Shown here: positions 53,595 through 64,000 of the stretch, one piece after another
Numbering within the stretch: the first letter of the stretch is position 1
How the letters are laid out: every line of letters starts with the position of its first letter
DNA from: Thermococcus sp. EP1
Lineage (GTDB): Archaea > Methanobacteriota_B > Thermococci > Thermococcales > Thermococcaceae
Assembly: GCF_001317345.1 (NCBI RefSeq)
Contig: NZ_JXCG01000001.1
Coordinates: forward strand, 372,001-436,000
Reading direction: 5' to 3'
DNA length: 64,000 nt
The notes under the pieces: model-generated
The model's database searches: none
Seen by the model: the letters and a program-made list of their open reading frames with translations, nothing else
Told to the model about the DNA's origin: nothing
Translations under genes and position numbers: made by a program

Positions 53595-54065
53595 TTATCG
53601 CCTCCTTGGGTTACCAAAAGGATCTATCAATCCAGCTCTTATTAGGGAGGAACTTATTTTGCCCCCAAGTTTACTTTTAATTAGCTTTATGGTAACTATT
53701 TCAAGGGGCCTTAATCCTTTCTCCATTCTTGCCCTGTTAACAAGTAGTGCGCCTTTATATGTTTCTTCACTCACAATTATAGCTTCTAAATCTCTTATTT
53801 TATCTGTAAATCCTATGGCTGTATTTATTTTTATTATCCGATAGTCTTTATATTCGTTCACTTCAAAAAACTTTAGGAGATCTCTTAAACGAACTTCATA
53901 TGGGAGTATCTTTTCAGCATAAGGCTTGGTTTTTATCATTTCATCAGAAGTTACTCCAATATAAACGTATTTTCCTACCTCAAAAGCTTTTCTAAGAAGA
54001 GCTTTGTGTCCTAAATGAAGCCTATCGAACGTTCCTCCCACAACAACTTTTTTGTATCTCTTCAT
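53595..54065 (-). CDS. coaD: Phosphopantetheine adenylyltransferase, archaeal type
   Basis: A 156-residue nucleotidyltransferase that adenylates 4'-phosphopantetheine in coenzyme A synthesis. The nucleotidyl motif is GGTFDRLHLGHKALLRKA (T-x-G-H family) and the C-terminal ISSSLIRAGL is the second conserved block. Length and motifs match archaeal PPAT. ATG 54065 is chosen because GAGTGAT lies upstream; the longer frame to 54113 is not supported. It ends 1 bp before the start of the flavoprotein gene. Confidence 0.88.
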   Translation of the reverse strand: MKRYKKVVVGGTFDRLHLGHKALLRKAFEVGKYVYIGVTSDEMIKTKPYAEKILPYEVRLRDLLKFFEVNEYKDYRIIKINTAIGFTDKIRDLEAIIVSEETYKGALLVNRARMEKGLRPLEIVTIKLIKSKLGGKISSSLIRAGLIDPFGNPRRR

Positions 54066-54141
54066 TTGTATCACTCGGCTTATTCGTTCTACACCAATAA
54101 ATTTTTTTATCACTGTTTGAAAACTTTTTGGAGGTGAAGGT

Positions 54142-56018
<1,877 letters not shown>

Positions 56019-56106
56019 ATTTTGAAAATTTTTTCGGTTCTCGTTAAAAATGCTTGTTTTTTCTTTTTGCTCATTTAAATCTATTGGTTTTAGATTTTTT
56101 CTGATC

Positions 56107-56137
56107 TTCTCCCTGCCGTGAACGACGAGGCTTTTAG
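56107..56137 (+). mobile_element. Possible decayed IS200/IS605-type right end, copy a
   Basis: TCCCTGCCGTGAACGACGAG followed by GCTTTTAG resembles a right-end motif with a damaged hairpin. It is followed 26 bp later by a similar, better-preserved copy. No transposase or TnpB remains. Confidence 0.25.
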
Positions 56138-56162
56138 AAAGAAAATGTCATGTTTTCTATCT

Positions 56163-56200
56163 GACTCCTCCCCCGTCCTAAGGGGCAAGGCTTGAAAAAG
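56163..56200 (+). mobile_element. Possible decayed IS200/IS605-type right end, copy b
   Basis: CCCCCGTCCTAAGGGGC forms a CCCC/GGGG hairpin followed by AAGGCTTGAAAAAG. It shares GGGCAAGGCTT with the scar at 24996-25030. Confidence 0.3.
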
Positions 56201-56235
56201 TCACTTGAATTGTACGTGAAAACTTAGCTTGTTAA

Positions 56236-57267
<1,032 letters not shown>

Positions 57268-57274
57268 GTTTTTA

Positions 57275-58105
57275 TTAGAATTTCTTCTTTATTTTTAAGG
57301 TATATTTCGGATAGATTCTTTTTGAAAACCTTACGAACTTCGTTTTTCGTGGGGATTTTTCTATCCTTATCGTTAAATTGGGTGGGAGTTGGGTGTAGAA
57401 TTGGCCATCCACTGTGAGGATAATTTCTCTTTCTGTTGAAACTTCTATATCTATTGAGGAGGAATCAGGTACTACAAGAGGTCTAGCAGTCAGAGCAACG
57501 GGTGCTAGGGGGACTAGTAATATAGCATGGAGCCTTGGATCTACTAATGGACCTCCAGCAGAGAGGGCATAAGCAGTTGAACCAGTGGGTGTTGAGATTA
57601 TCAATCCATCCGCCCGAATCTCCTCAGCAAGTTCTCCGTCTATATAGTATTTTAGCTGTGTAACTTTTCCTGGAACTCCAGAAAGTATTACTACATCATT
57701 GAGCGCATCAGGCACTGTGATTCCCTCTACAAAAACCCTTATCTTCATCCTTTCGTCGATAAAGTAATCCCCTTCAAGTACTCTGGAAATTGCGAAAAAT
57801 GTCTCGGCCGGTTCTACCTCGGCTAAAAATCCCAAGGTGCCCATGTTTACTGCTAGAATCGGGATATCTTTTGAGGTTTTATGCTCGACTCTAAGCACCG
57901 TTCCATCCCCACCGATTACAATGATCATGTCAACATCCATCTTTTCTAAAGGCAAAACATCCTCGGGGGAGAAATGGGGGAAATTTTCATGAGTCTCTTT
58001 ATCCACATAAACGCCATAATTACTAACCCTAAGAAAATCATAAACTCTATATGCTAGTTTTAGAGCTTCTTCACGATCCCTTCGGGCTACAATCCCAAAC
58101 TTCAT
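57275..58105 (-). CDS. nadK: NAD kinase
   Basis: A 276-residue NAD(+) kinase that makes NADP+ from NAD+ and ATP or polyphosphate. The catalytic GGDGTVLR motif is at about residue 66-73; the second signature is [26 protein letters not shown]. The length is typical of archaea. It overlaps the flippase-like gene by 4 bp and is convergent with kae1, 7 bp apart. Confidence 0.93.
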   Translation of the reverse strand: MKFGIVARRDREEALKLAYRVYDFLRVSNYGVYVDKETHENFPHFSPEDVLPLEKMDVDMIIVIGGDGTVLRVEHKTSKDIPILAVNMGTLGFLAEVEPAETFFAISRVLEGDYFIDERMKIRVFVEGITVPDALNDVVILSGVPGKVTQLKYYIDGELAEEIRADGLIISTPTGSTAYALSAGGPLVDPRLHAILLVPLAPVALTARPLVVPDSSSIDIEVSTEREIILTVDGQFYTQLPPNLTIRIEKSPRKTKFVRFSKRIYPKYTLKIKKKF

Positions 58106-59121
58106 TTTCTCACACTCTCTTTACTGAATTTTACTCCTAAGTATATGCTTAACCCACCGCCAATAATTGTTGGGAGCCAGAAGGATATAAATCTATCTAA
58201 GACCGTTGCAGTAACAGCGAGGCTCTTATCAATTCTTAAACTTAAATAAAGTGCGGAGTTTACAGCTTCAGTTATTCCAAGCCCTCCTGGAAGGATGCTT
58301 ATCATTCCCAGTGCAATACCGGCCATTTGCACCATAAGGATTTTGTGAAGCTCAAGAGTATACCCAATGCTCTCGAAAATAAAATAAGTTCGGAGGAGCA
58401 TGAATCCCCACAAGGCTAAGGAATAGAAGAGTGTTTTTCCCATTACAACTGGATCTTTAGAGAGTTCCAAAAATGTTTCTCTGAATTCTAGGACAGACTT
58501 TTTAATTTTTTCTTCTAGTGTTTCTTCTATTCCTACAAACTTTTCAGGGAAAATACGTCGGATAAGGTTTGTTATTTTATCCAATACTTTAAAGGCGAGT
58601 TTCTCATTTAAGGATATTAAAAGACTTATAAGAACTATCATAAGGAGTACTGCAGTTGATATGGATAGAACGGATAGTAATAGTTTAATCTTTAATGAAA
58701 GAGCGTATTTAAAGGCAATTAGGGTGAATAGCAATACGGGTATTACATCTAATATTCTATCGGCCATTATTGTGGCAAAAACCTGTCCATAACCACTTTT
58801 TGACCTTTTGGTTATTACATACATTCTTGCTGGTTCTCCACCTGCCCTTGCTCCAGGGGTCAGGTTATTTGCAAATACACCTATTAGAGTTGCTATCAGG
58901 ATATCTCTCATTCTCACAGAAACCTCAGCACGTTTTAAGAAAATTCTCCATCTAAGAGTCCAAGCAATAGTTGCAAAAGCCTGCATAAGTACAGCTAAGA
59001 GAAAATATCTCAAATTAGCTTGCATTATAAGAGCTAGGGTTTCTTCCACCCCTGCCCACCAAATTAGGAGCAAGATTACGATAATTCCTACTCCAATTAA
59101 AGTAAAATCTCTTCCCTTCAT
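58102..59121 (-). CDS. Flippase-like/UPF0104 integral membrane protein
   Basis: A 339-residue protein with about eight helices. It belongs to the lysylphosphatidylglycerol-synthase-like TM family (UPF0104), with [21 protein letters not shown] near residue 85 and [17 protein letters not shown] near residue 280 as conserved re-entrant motifs. Members are thought to move lipid-linked substrates across membranes. Substrate is unknown, but the DPMS gene and surface proteins of this window show an active glycan and lipid pathway. Its ATG overlaps the methyltransferase stop by one base. Confidence 0.82.
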   Translation of the reverse strand: MKGRDFTLIGVGIIVILLLIWWAGVEETLALIMQANLRYFLLAVLMQAFATIAWTLRWRIFLKRAEVSVRMRDILIATLIGVFANNLTPGARAGGEPARMYVITKRSKSGYGQVFATIMADRILDVIPVLLFTLIAFKYALSLKIKLLLSVLSISTAVLLMIVLISLLISLNEKLAFKVLDKITNLIRRIFPEKFVGIEETLEEKIKKSVLEFRETFLELSKDPVVMGKTLFYSLALWGFMLLRTYFIFESIGYTLELHKILMVQMAGIALGMISILPGGLGITEAVNSALYLSLRIDKSLAVTATVLDRFISFWLPTIIGGGLSIYLGVKFSKESVRK

Positions 59122-60272
59122 TAGCTCACCTTCCTCAGCCTTGCTATAAAGAATCCTTGAGTTTTGTGTTTGTGGGGGTAGAAACGTTGAACTTCTTTGA
59201 TTCCAATACCTGGAGAGCCAATAAAGATTTTTTGCTCTTCTAGCTTTAGGCCTTTCTTCAGCATGTATTTGACGTTTCTTTCATTCTCTTCATAACTCAG
59301 AGTGCAAGTTGAGTATATCAATACTCCACCTCTTCTAAGGCTTTTTATGGCCGCATTTATAAAGTGTCTCTGATACCTGGCAGTTGCCTCTATATCTTTT
59401 GGTGTTTTTGTCTCCCAAAGTTTTGGTCTAACTCCCAAGGCTGTACATGGGACATCCAATAGGATCTTATCAGCCTGGATTCCGAGGTCTGGCAAGTTCC
59501 TTGAGTCCATATGGATTAATTTAACATTCTTAACTCCGAGCCTTTCTAGTTCTAGTTTCATCTTTGATAGCCTGTTTTTGGATTTATCTAAAGCTAGGAT
59601 CTCTCCTCTGTTTTCTAATAGTTGTGCTATGTGAGAAGTTTTTCCTCCAGGAGCAGCAGCCATGTCTATTATTAACTCCTCTTCTCTAGGATCCAAAACA
59701 TGGGGGACTATCATTGAGGGCAAACTTTGGGCATAGAAATAGCCCTTTTCATAGGATTTTAGCTCACTTAAGCTTGGGAGCTTGAACTTTGGAAGAGTGA
59801 CTTCAACGGCAATTCCCCGAGTTGCTAATATCATTTCCTTGGAATTCATTTTGGCAACTCCTATGCCAACTAAAAGTCCTTTGGGGTCTCTGATCTGGAC
59901 TTTATCTCCCTCTCTTATGTTTTTATCTGCTTTTAGGACTCCGGGGGCATAAAGCTGTGCTCCCTGATAAACGCTTTCAGATGCGAATTTATTTGCAACA
60001 ACAGTGGGAAGCTTGGGGTTATAATCATCCGGGAAATTAGGTCCCTGTCGTTCAAAATATATTCCTTCTTCTAGATATGGGCTTCGTTTTGGTTTAAGAC
60101 CCTCTTTTTGAAGCTCTTGGATAAGTTTGTCTCTGCTGATCTTGAGTGTATTTACCCTTATGTAATACTTTTCCACAGGCTCCCTTAATTTTTCCATGAT
60201 GCTCTCTGCTTCATTTCCAAAGAGTTCATAGTAATATCTTTGGAGCTCTTCAGGGAACGCTTCTTTATACAT
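59121..60272 (-). CDS. tRNA cytosine-C5 methyltransferase, NSUN family with PUA domain
   Basis: A 383-residue SAM enzyme. Residues about 100-165 hold an inserted PUA domain (YAPGVLKADKNIREGDKVQI and GIGVAKMNSKEM). The catalytic core has AAAPGGKTSHIAQ, motif IV DVPCTALG and motif VI STCTLSYEENE, giving the two active-site Cys of m5C enzymes. The PUA insert resembles NSUN6, which modifies C72 in the acceptor stem. Position specificity is inference. It is followed by the flippase-like gene. Confidence 0.9.
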   Translation of the reverse strand: MYKEAFPEELQRYYYELFGNEAESIMEKLREPVEKYYIRVNTLKISRDKLIQELQKEGLKPKRSPYLEEGIYFERQGPNFPDDYNPKLPTVVANKFASESVYQGAQLYAPGVLKADKNIREGDKVQIRDPKGLLVGIGVAKMNSKEMILATRGIAVEVTLPKFKLPSLSELKSYEKGYFYAQSLPSMIVPHVLDPREEELIIDMAAAPGGKTSHIAQLLENRGEILALDKSKNRLSKMKLELERLGVKNVKLIHMDSRNLPDLGIQADKILLDVPCTALGVRPKLWETKTPKDIEATARYQRHFINAAIKSLRRGGVLIYSTCTLSYEENERNVKYMLKKGLKLEEQKIFIGSPGIGIKEVQRFYPHKHKTQGFFIARLRKVS

Positions 60273-60281
60273 GAGATCACC

Positions 60282-60794
60282 TTAGATTTCCAGAACCTTG
60301 TACTCTTTTGCCAGTTCTATAAATTCAAAAAGTTTTTTCTCGATTTCTATTGCGTTGTTCCCCTCGATTTCAAACTGGAGTATCTTCTCTTCACTCTTTA
60401 CAATATGTTTATAAACATCATTTGGAGGTTTTGGGTTGTTGTGATTGTATATGTCCTCTAAAAAGTTTTCGCTCCCGTAAATATAGCTTTGGGGGAATTT
60501 TTTCAGGAACTGGGCGATAAACTCTTTACTCACCTTTTCTCTTGGAATACCAAAAACAAAGTAAAAACTTTGAATAGTTGCCCCCACTTCTCCTTGTGGC
60601 TTTATTTCAAACGCAGGGTGGGGATAGAGCATCTCCCTCCATTCTCCTTCTAAATAAATGTACGCATTGAAAACTTCTTCAACATTTTCTACTTTGAATC
60701 CTAGTGGACGAAGTTTCTCCCTGAGTTCTTCATTCAATCTAAAAATCTCGCCCCAAATTTTATTTAGATGATTGTGAACTTCGAGCATATTCAT
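60282..60794 (-). CDS. Conserved archaeal protein of unknown function (possibly DUF3201)
   Basis: A 170-residue soluble protein, alpha/beta in pattern, with EGEWREMLYPHPAFEIKPQG and SFYFVFGIPREKVSKEF in the core. I do not recognise a motif with known activity; DUF3201 is my best but uncertain match. GGAGGTGAT directly precedes ATG 60794, so the GTG at 60803 is not the start. It lies 9 bp upstream of the methyltransferase gene, on the same strand and likely on the same transcript. Confidence 0.65.
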   Translation of the reverse strand: MNMLEVHNHLNKIWGEIFRLNEELREKLRPLGFKVENVEEVFNAYIYLEGEWREMLYPHPAFEIKPQGEVGATIQSFYFVFGIPREKVSKEFIAQFLKKFPQSYIYGSENFLEDIYNHNNPKPPNDVYKHIVKSEEKILQFEIEGNNAIEIEKKLFEFIELAKEYKVLEI

Positions 60795-60837
60795 AGTTAT
60801 CACCTCCAGAAAGAAATATAGAGGAAAGTTTAAATGT

Positions 60838-61731
60838 TTATCCTGAAAGCGCCCAATTTAGCCCCTCTACAATATTTGTTTCGACGGTTTTTTCAACGGT
60901 TGGCAGATCAAGGGTAATTTCTCTGCTAAATACATTAACATTTAACGATAACTTTAGGACTAACTTGCTTCTTTCTCCTCTTTTTATATGTTCTGCGATC
61001 ACTTTTGGTAAGATATCCGTGTCGATCACTGTTCTTATCTTGGCAGTTTCTCTACCATTGGCTGGGATTGTAACACGCTCTAGAAGTTCTCCTTGAGCCA
61101 CTGAATAATCATTGGCGTCTATTGTGTACTTGATTCCAAATAGAGGGAGTGGGAATGGATTGGGATTATAGATCTTTACATCACTTAGGATTTCAATGGT
61201 ATTTTTGCTGATTTCTCCCCATTTAGAAGGCATACCTTCCACGGCAGGAGTCTTTATCAGATCCCCGCTACTTTCAATACTTATATTGCTAATGTATGAG
61301 AGTAGGTCCGTCTCTATAGGCTGGGAAAAGCTTCCTCTCAAGAATGGCAATCCAAATATTGAACCACGCACTCTTATCTCAACTTCACTTTTTTCCCCAT
61401 TTTTAATGTGTTGCTTCAGGGCTTCGACAATTTCTTTACTGTTGAGAATGAGCACTCCTCTGGCGCTATCCTTAAAGAACCCTATCTTTAGGTCTTTCAA
61501 TGTTCCGACTTTTATGCCTGCCCAATATAGCTCTGCTTCTTCTATTCCTCCAGATATTGGTAAAGGTTTTCCAAAGTAAACGCTTATATCTAGTTCAATA
61601 CTTTTTTCGTCTACATAGCCCCATGCTCCGCTTATTTGGGGGGTTAGGGTGAGGAGGGCATAACCTAAATAGAAACCCCATAAAACAATGAGTAAACTGA
61701 TGACTGCGAGTACTTTTCCAAGAATTCCCAC
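60838..61731 (-). CDS. LEA14-like (WHy/LEA_2 domain) membrane-anchored protein
   Basis: A 297-residue protein with one N-terminal membrane helix (LAVISLLIVLWGFYLGYALL) and two LEA type 2/WHy-like domains, at about residues 40-150 and 175-295 (VKIYNPNPFPLPLFGIKYTI, then IPANGRETAKIRTVI). Such proteins are found in desiccation and stress response of plants and in archaea; the biochemical role is not known. GGTGG about 5 bp before GTG 61731 favours this start; GTG 61740 is possible. It has a promoter shared with none of the others. Confidence 0.75.
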   Translation of the reverse strand: MGILGKVLAVISLLIVLWGFYLGYALLTLTPQISGAWGYVDEKSIELDISVYFGKPLPISGGIEEAELYWAGIKVGTLKDLKIGFFKDSARGVLILNSKEIVEALKQHIKNGEKSEVEIRVRGSIFGLPFLRGSFSQPIETDLLSYISNISIESSGDLIKTPAVEGMPSKWGEISKNTIEILSDVKIYNPNPFPLPLFGIKYTIDANDYSVAQGELLERVTIPANGRETAKIRTVIDTDILPKVIAEHIKRGERSKLVLKLSLNVNVFSREITLDLPTVEKTVETNIVEGLNWALSG

Positions 61732-61782
61732 TTCCACCACCTATCAAAAAGAAAGAAATAAAAGCTTAAAAGGTTTTTCAAG

Positions 61783-64000
61783 TTAGCTCTTTTTTCTTCT
61801 CCGGTACGTCCATAGGATTACTATTGCGGTCAAAATTCCAACTATTACTCCTGCCATTCTTAGAGTATTTCTAGCTTTAATATTCTCCTCTACTGGAATT
61901 GTGATCGACTTTTCAAAGACATATACATTATCGTCTCCACTTTCTTTATCTCCCACAGCTCTAATTCTTATCTGTATTGTATACTCTTTAGGGATTGCAT
62001 TCCTGTCTATGCCTAACTCAAGAACTCCTTCTCCTTCTTGCCCGGGATCTAATGTACCTACGTAATCCGATCTTTTTGGCAATGTGAATGGTTGATCGGC
62101 TTTTACAACTCCTTCTATTACCACATTTTCTGCTTGTTCTCCCCCAGTATTTTTGAGTCTTATATAAACTCTGATGTCTTCACCTTGTATTGGGGACTTA
62201 TCAAATCTTACATCCTCTATTTCGATTTTTGGCTTTTCTTTCACTATTATTGGGATTTTTATTAATTCTTCTTTGCTCTCCCCAGAAGCGTCTTTGTATT
62301 CTATTTTTACAGGAATCTCATAAGTTCCTCCCTTTGTGTTTTCTCTTACATTTATTTTAAAACTGGTTTTTGCAGAATCGCCTTGTCTTAGAGTCCCCAG
62401 GTTTATTATTTGTTCACTTGTTTCACTAAGTTCAAAGGGATCCCTTGGCATTGGTTTTAAAATAACATATCGTGCACTTCCACTTCCAATATTCTCTACT
62501 TCAAAGGTAACTTCTACATTATTAGTTCCAGGTAAAACCCTAGTTGGAGATGTTGATATTTTAGATATAATTATGTGCTCTTTCCCAAGGATATTGACTC
62601 CAATAATTCTTTCGTCACTTAATTTTTCATCGTTTGGCGTACTTAAGTATTCTATTGAAATCCTAAGAGGATATATTCCATTTTCGAGTCTTTCATCAGA
62701 TTTCAGTCGGAATTCTAGAACTTTCTCTTCATTTGGTTTTATTTCATTTACGTATTTGGTATTGTCCTCTCCGACGGGAAGGAAGGGGTTTATATTCTCC
62801 TTTGCTAGTTGTTCCATGATCTGGTTTAAAGCAGTTTGGAGATTTTCACTTATAGCTTGGCTTCCTTGTATTGGGAGGTTTTGGAGAGATGATAAGTCAA
62901 TTTTTGTAACTTCCCCGGGTATAGTGACTTTATTTGGTTCAATTTTAAGAGAAAATGCTTTTGCTGCTTCATCCCCGACGTTTTTTATCTTTACCTTTAA
63001 TATAAATTCATCTCCTGGTTCTATGGTGCTTGGCTCGAGGTCTATATCTTCAATCTCAATAAAAGCCTGATTTCTTTTTATTATCTGAATTGAAAACTCA
63101 AAGGTTTGTTCTTTTTGTTCTTTTGAATCTCCACTGAAATAGGAGACTTTCAGACTAAGTGGATAACTCCCAGTATTAGCATCTTCGCTTGCATGGAGTC
63201 GGAATTTGTACTCAACGGTTTTATCACTATTTATCACATATGTAAAGTGCTGATTTGTAGCGTTATCTATTAATATCGCTTCCTTAGTAAGTTCAATTGG
63301 AGAATTCATCTCAACGAGAACGCTTTTCGCAGATTCGAATCCCATATTCCTAAGTCTAACTGTGATCTCAAAATCCTCTCCAGGGTGAACAATCTCAGGC
63401 TTTTCTACGTATTCCAGTTCAAAACTTGCATCACCTTCTCGAATTACAGTTATAGAAAAGTAGTTAAACCCCTGAACCATCTGCATGGTCCCTTCACTTT
63501 GAATGTAGTATGCCATTGATATATAGAGAGGGTAGATTCCAGGATCAATATTTTCATTTACTTTAACTTTGAACTCTAAAACTCTCTCCTCTTTCCCATC
63601 TAAGTACTCCACATACTTTACAGCAGTGTCTGCAGGGAGAAGGGCGCTTTGGAGTACACCACTTTGGGATGCTACTTGAACCAGTACGTCAGTACTTCCA
63701 CTGGGAGAGGGAGTTAGAGATACAGGTGTTGGCGAGAGAACGACCGTAATGTACTTGGCCTTCAAAGCTCCTTCATTTTTGAGATGCACTCTTATTGTTA
63801 TTTCATCTCCAGGTCTAATCCTTTGTGGTGTCTCAACCCAGCTTGTGAGATATGCGGATATCATTGAGGCCTCCCATTCTTCTGGTCCGCTGATGCTTAT
63901 TCTTGCTCCGTTAGGATAAACCTGAAGGGCCGTAACAAGAACTTTCTCTCCATCCACTTCTACTTCAATAGTTTCATTCTCTCCTACTAGTTCTATGTTT
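61783..64000 (-). CDS. Cell-surface protein with repeated CARDB/NEW3-like domains, partial
   Basis: The frame is open to the window edge, so the true start is to the right of 64000. At least 739 residues are visible. Five related Ig-like repeats of about 110-150 residues begin IRPGDEITIRVHLKNEG, VHPGEDFEITVRLRNMG, IEPGDEFILKVKIKNVG, VLPGTNNVEVTFEVENIG and IQGEDIRVYIRLKNTGG. The C-terminus has one membrane helix (MAGVIVGILTAIVILWTY) and a basic tail (RRRKKS). It is an S-layer-like or transporter-associated surface protein; the rest decides. Confidence 0.85.
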   Translation of the reverse strand, partial: NIELVGENETIEVEVDGEKVLVTALQVYPNGARISISGPEEWEASMISAYLTSWVETPQRIRPGDEITIRVHLKNEGALKAKYITVVLSPTPVSLTPSPSGSTDVLVQVASQSGVLQSALLPADTAVKYVEYLDGKEERVLEFKVKVNENIDPGIYPLYISMAYYIQSEGTMQMVQGFNYFSITVIREGDASFELEYVEKPEIVHPGEDFEITVRLRNMGFESAKSVLVEMNSPIELTKEAILIDNATNQHFTYVINSDKTVEYKFRLHASEDANTGSYPLSLKVSYFSGDSKEQKEQTFEFSIQIIKRNQAFIEIEDIDLEPSTIEPGDEFILKVKIKNVGDEAAKAFSLKIEPNKVTIPGEVTKIDLSSLQNLPIQGSQAISENLQTALNQIMEQLAKENINPFLPVGEDNTKYVNEIKPNEEKVLEFRLKSDERLENGIYPLRISIEYLSTPNDEKLSDERIIGVNILGKEHIIISKISTSPTRVLPGTNNVEVTFEVENIGSGSARYVILKPMPRDPFELSETSEQIINLGTLRQGDSAKTSFKINVRENTKGGTYEIPVKIEYKDASGESKEELIKIPIIVKEKPKIEIEDVRFDKSPIQGEDIRVYIRLKNTGGEQAENVVIEGVVKADQPFTLPKRSDYVGTLDPGQEGEGVLELGIDRNAIPKEYTIQIRIRAVGDKESGDDNVYVFEKSITIPVEENIKARNTLRMAGVIVGILTAIVILWTYRRRKKS

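Overview
The window is chromosomal DNA from a hyperthermophilic archaeon of the order Thermococcales. This rests on a 13-gene membrane-bound sulfane-sulfur reductase operon (mbx/mbs), a superoxide reductase-rubredoxin-rubrerythrin pathway, ArcS, Kae1, ribosomal protein L41e, a C/D-box guide RNA, GGTGA-type ribosome binding sites and BRE/TATA promoters. The AT-rich composition points to a low-GC Thermococcus or Pyrococcus; the species is inference. There is no rRNA, CRISPR array, intact insertion sequence or virus. Genes are densely packed, mostly short operons with overlapping or abutting ends.

Left part (1-16.4 kb): the tail of an unidentified gene, an ACT-domain regulator, then mbxA-B-C-D-F-G-H-H'-M-J-K-L-N (1.1-10.8 kb), with two GTTnnnAAC palindromes that fit the sulfur-response regulator SurR. 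Next come an archaeal 8-oxoguanine DNA glycosylase, a peroxiredoxin, a two-subunit 2-oxoacid:ferredoxin oxidoreductase and an FprA-type diiron flavoprotein.

Redox and metal island (15-26.7 kb): FprA, a ferritin-like protein, NADH:rubredoxin oxidoreductase-like protein, rubrerythrin, rubredoxin and superoxide reductase together form the anaerobic O2/superoxide/peroxide detoxification route (NAD(P)H to rubredoxin to SOR, rubrerythrin or FprA). Around them sit a membrane protein, a ZIP metal transporter, an osmoprotectant ABC transporter and four more ferritin-like proteins, one of them resembling the encapsulin-fused ferritin domain but without a shell gene nearby.

Middle (26.8-46.3 kb): GNAT acetyltransferase, Nip7-like PUA protein, YkgJ-type cysteine protein, secreted gluzincin peptidase, Elp3, TctA-type transporter, NIF3-like protein, a nuclease-like protein, alanyl-tRNA synthetase, a coiled-coil gene and a HEAT-like gene separated exactly by a predicted C/D-box sRNA, nitrilase, L41e, phosphoesterase, HTH regulator, M28 peptidase, a KaiC-like ATPase with a small partner, and dolichol-phosphate mannose synthase.

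Right part (46.4-64 kb): tRNA-Pro(CGG), a SPOUT methyltransferase (Sfm1-like), archaeosine synthase, coiled-coil protein, ClpP/SppA-like membrane protease, carbamate kinase-like enzyme, phytoene-desaturase-like flavoprotein, CoaD, ADP-forming acyl-CoA synthetase alpha subunit, flavin reductase, Kae1, NAD kinase, a flippase-like membrane protein, an NSUN-family tRNA m5C methyltransferase, a LEA14-like membrane protein and a large cell-surface protein that runs off the window. Translation, tRNA modification and cell-envelope functions dominate here.
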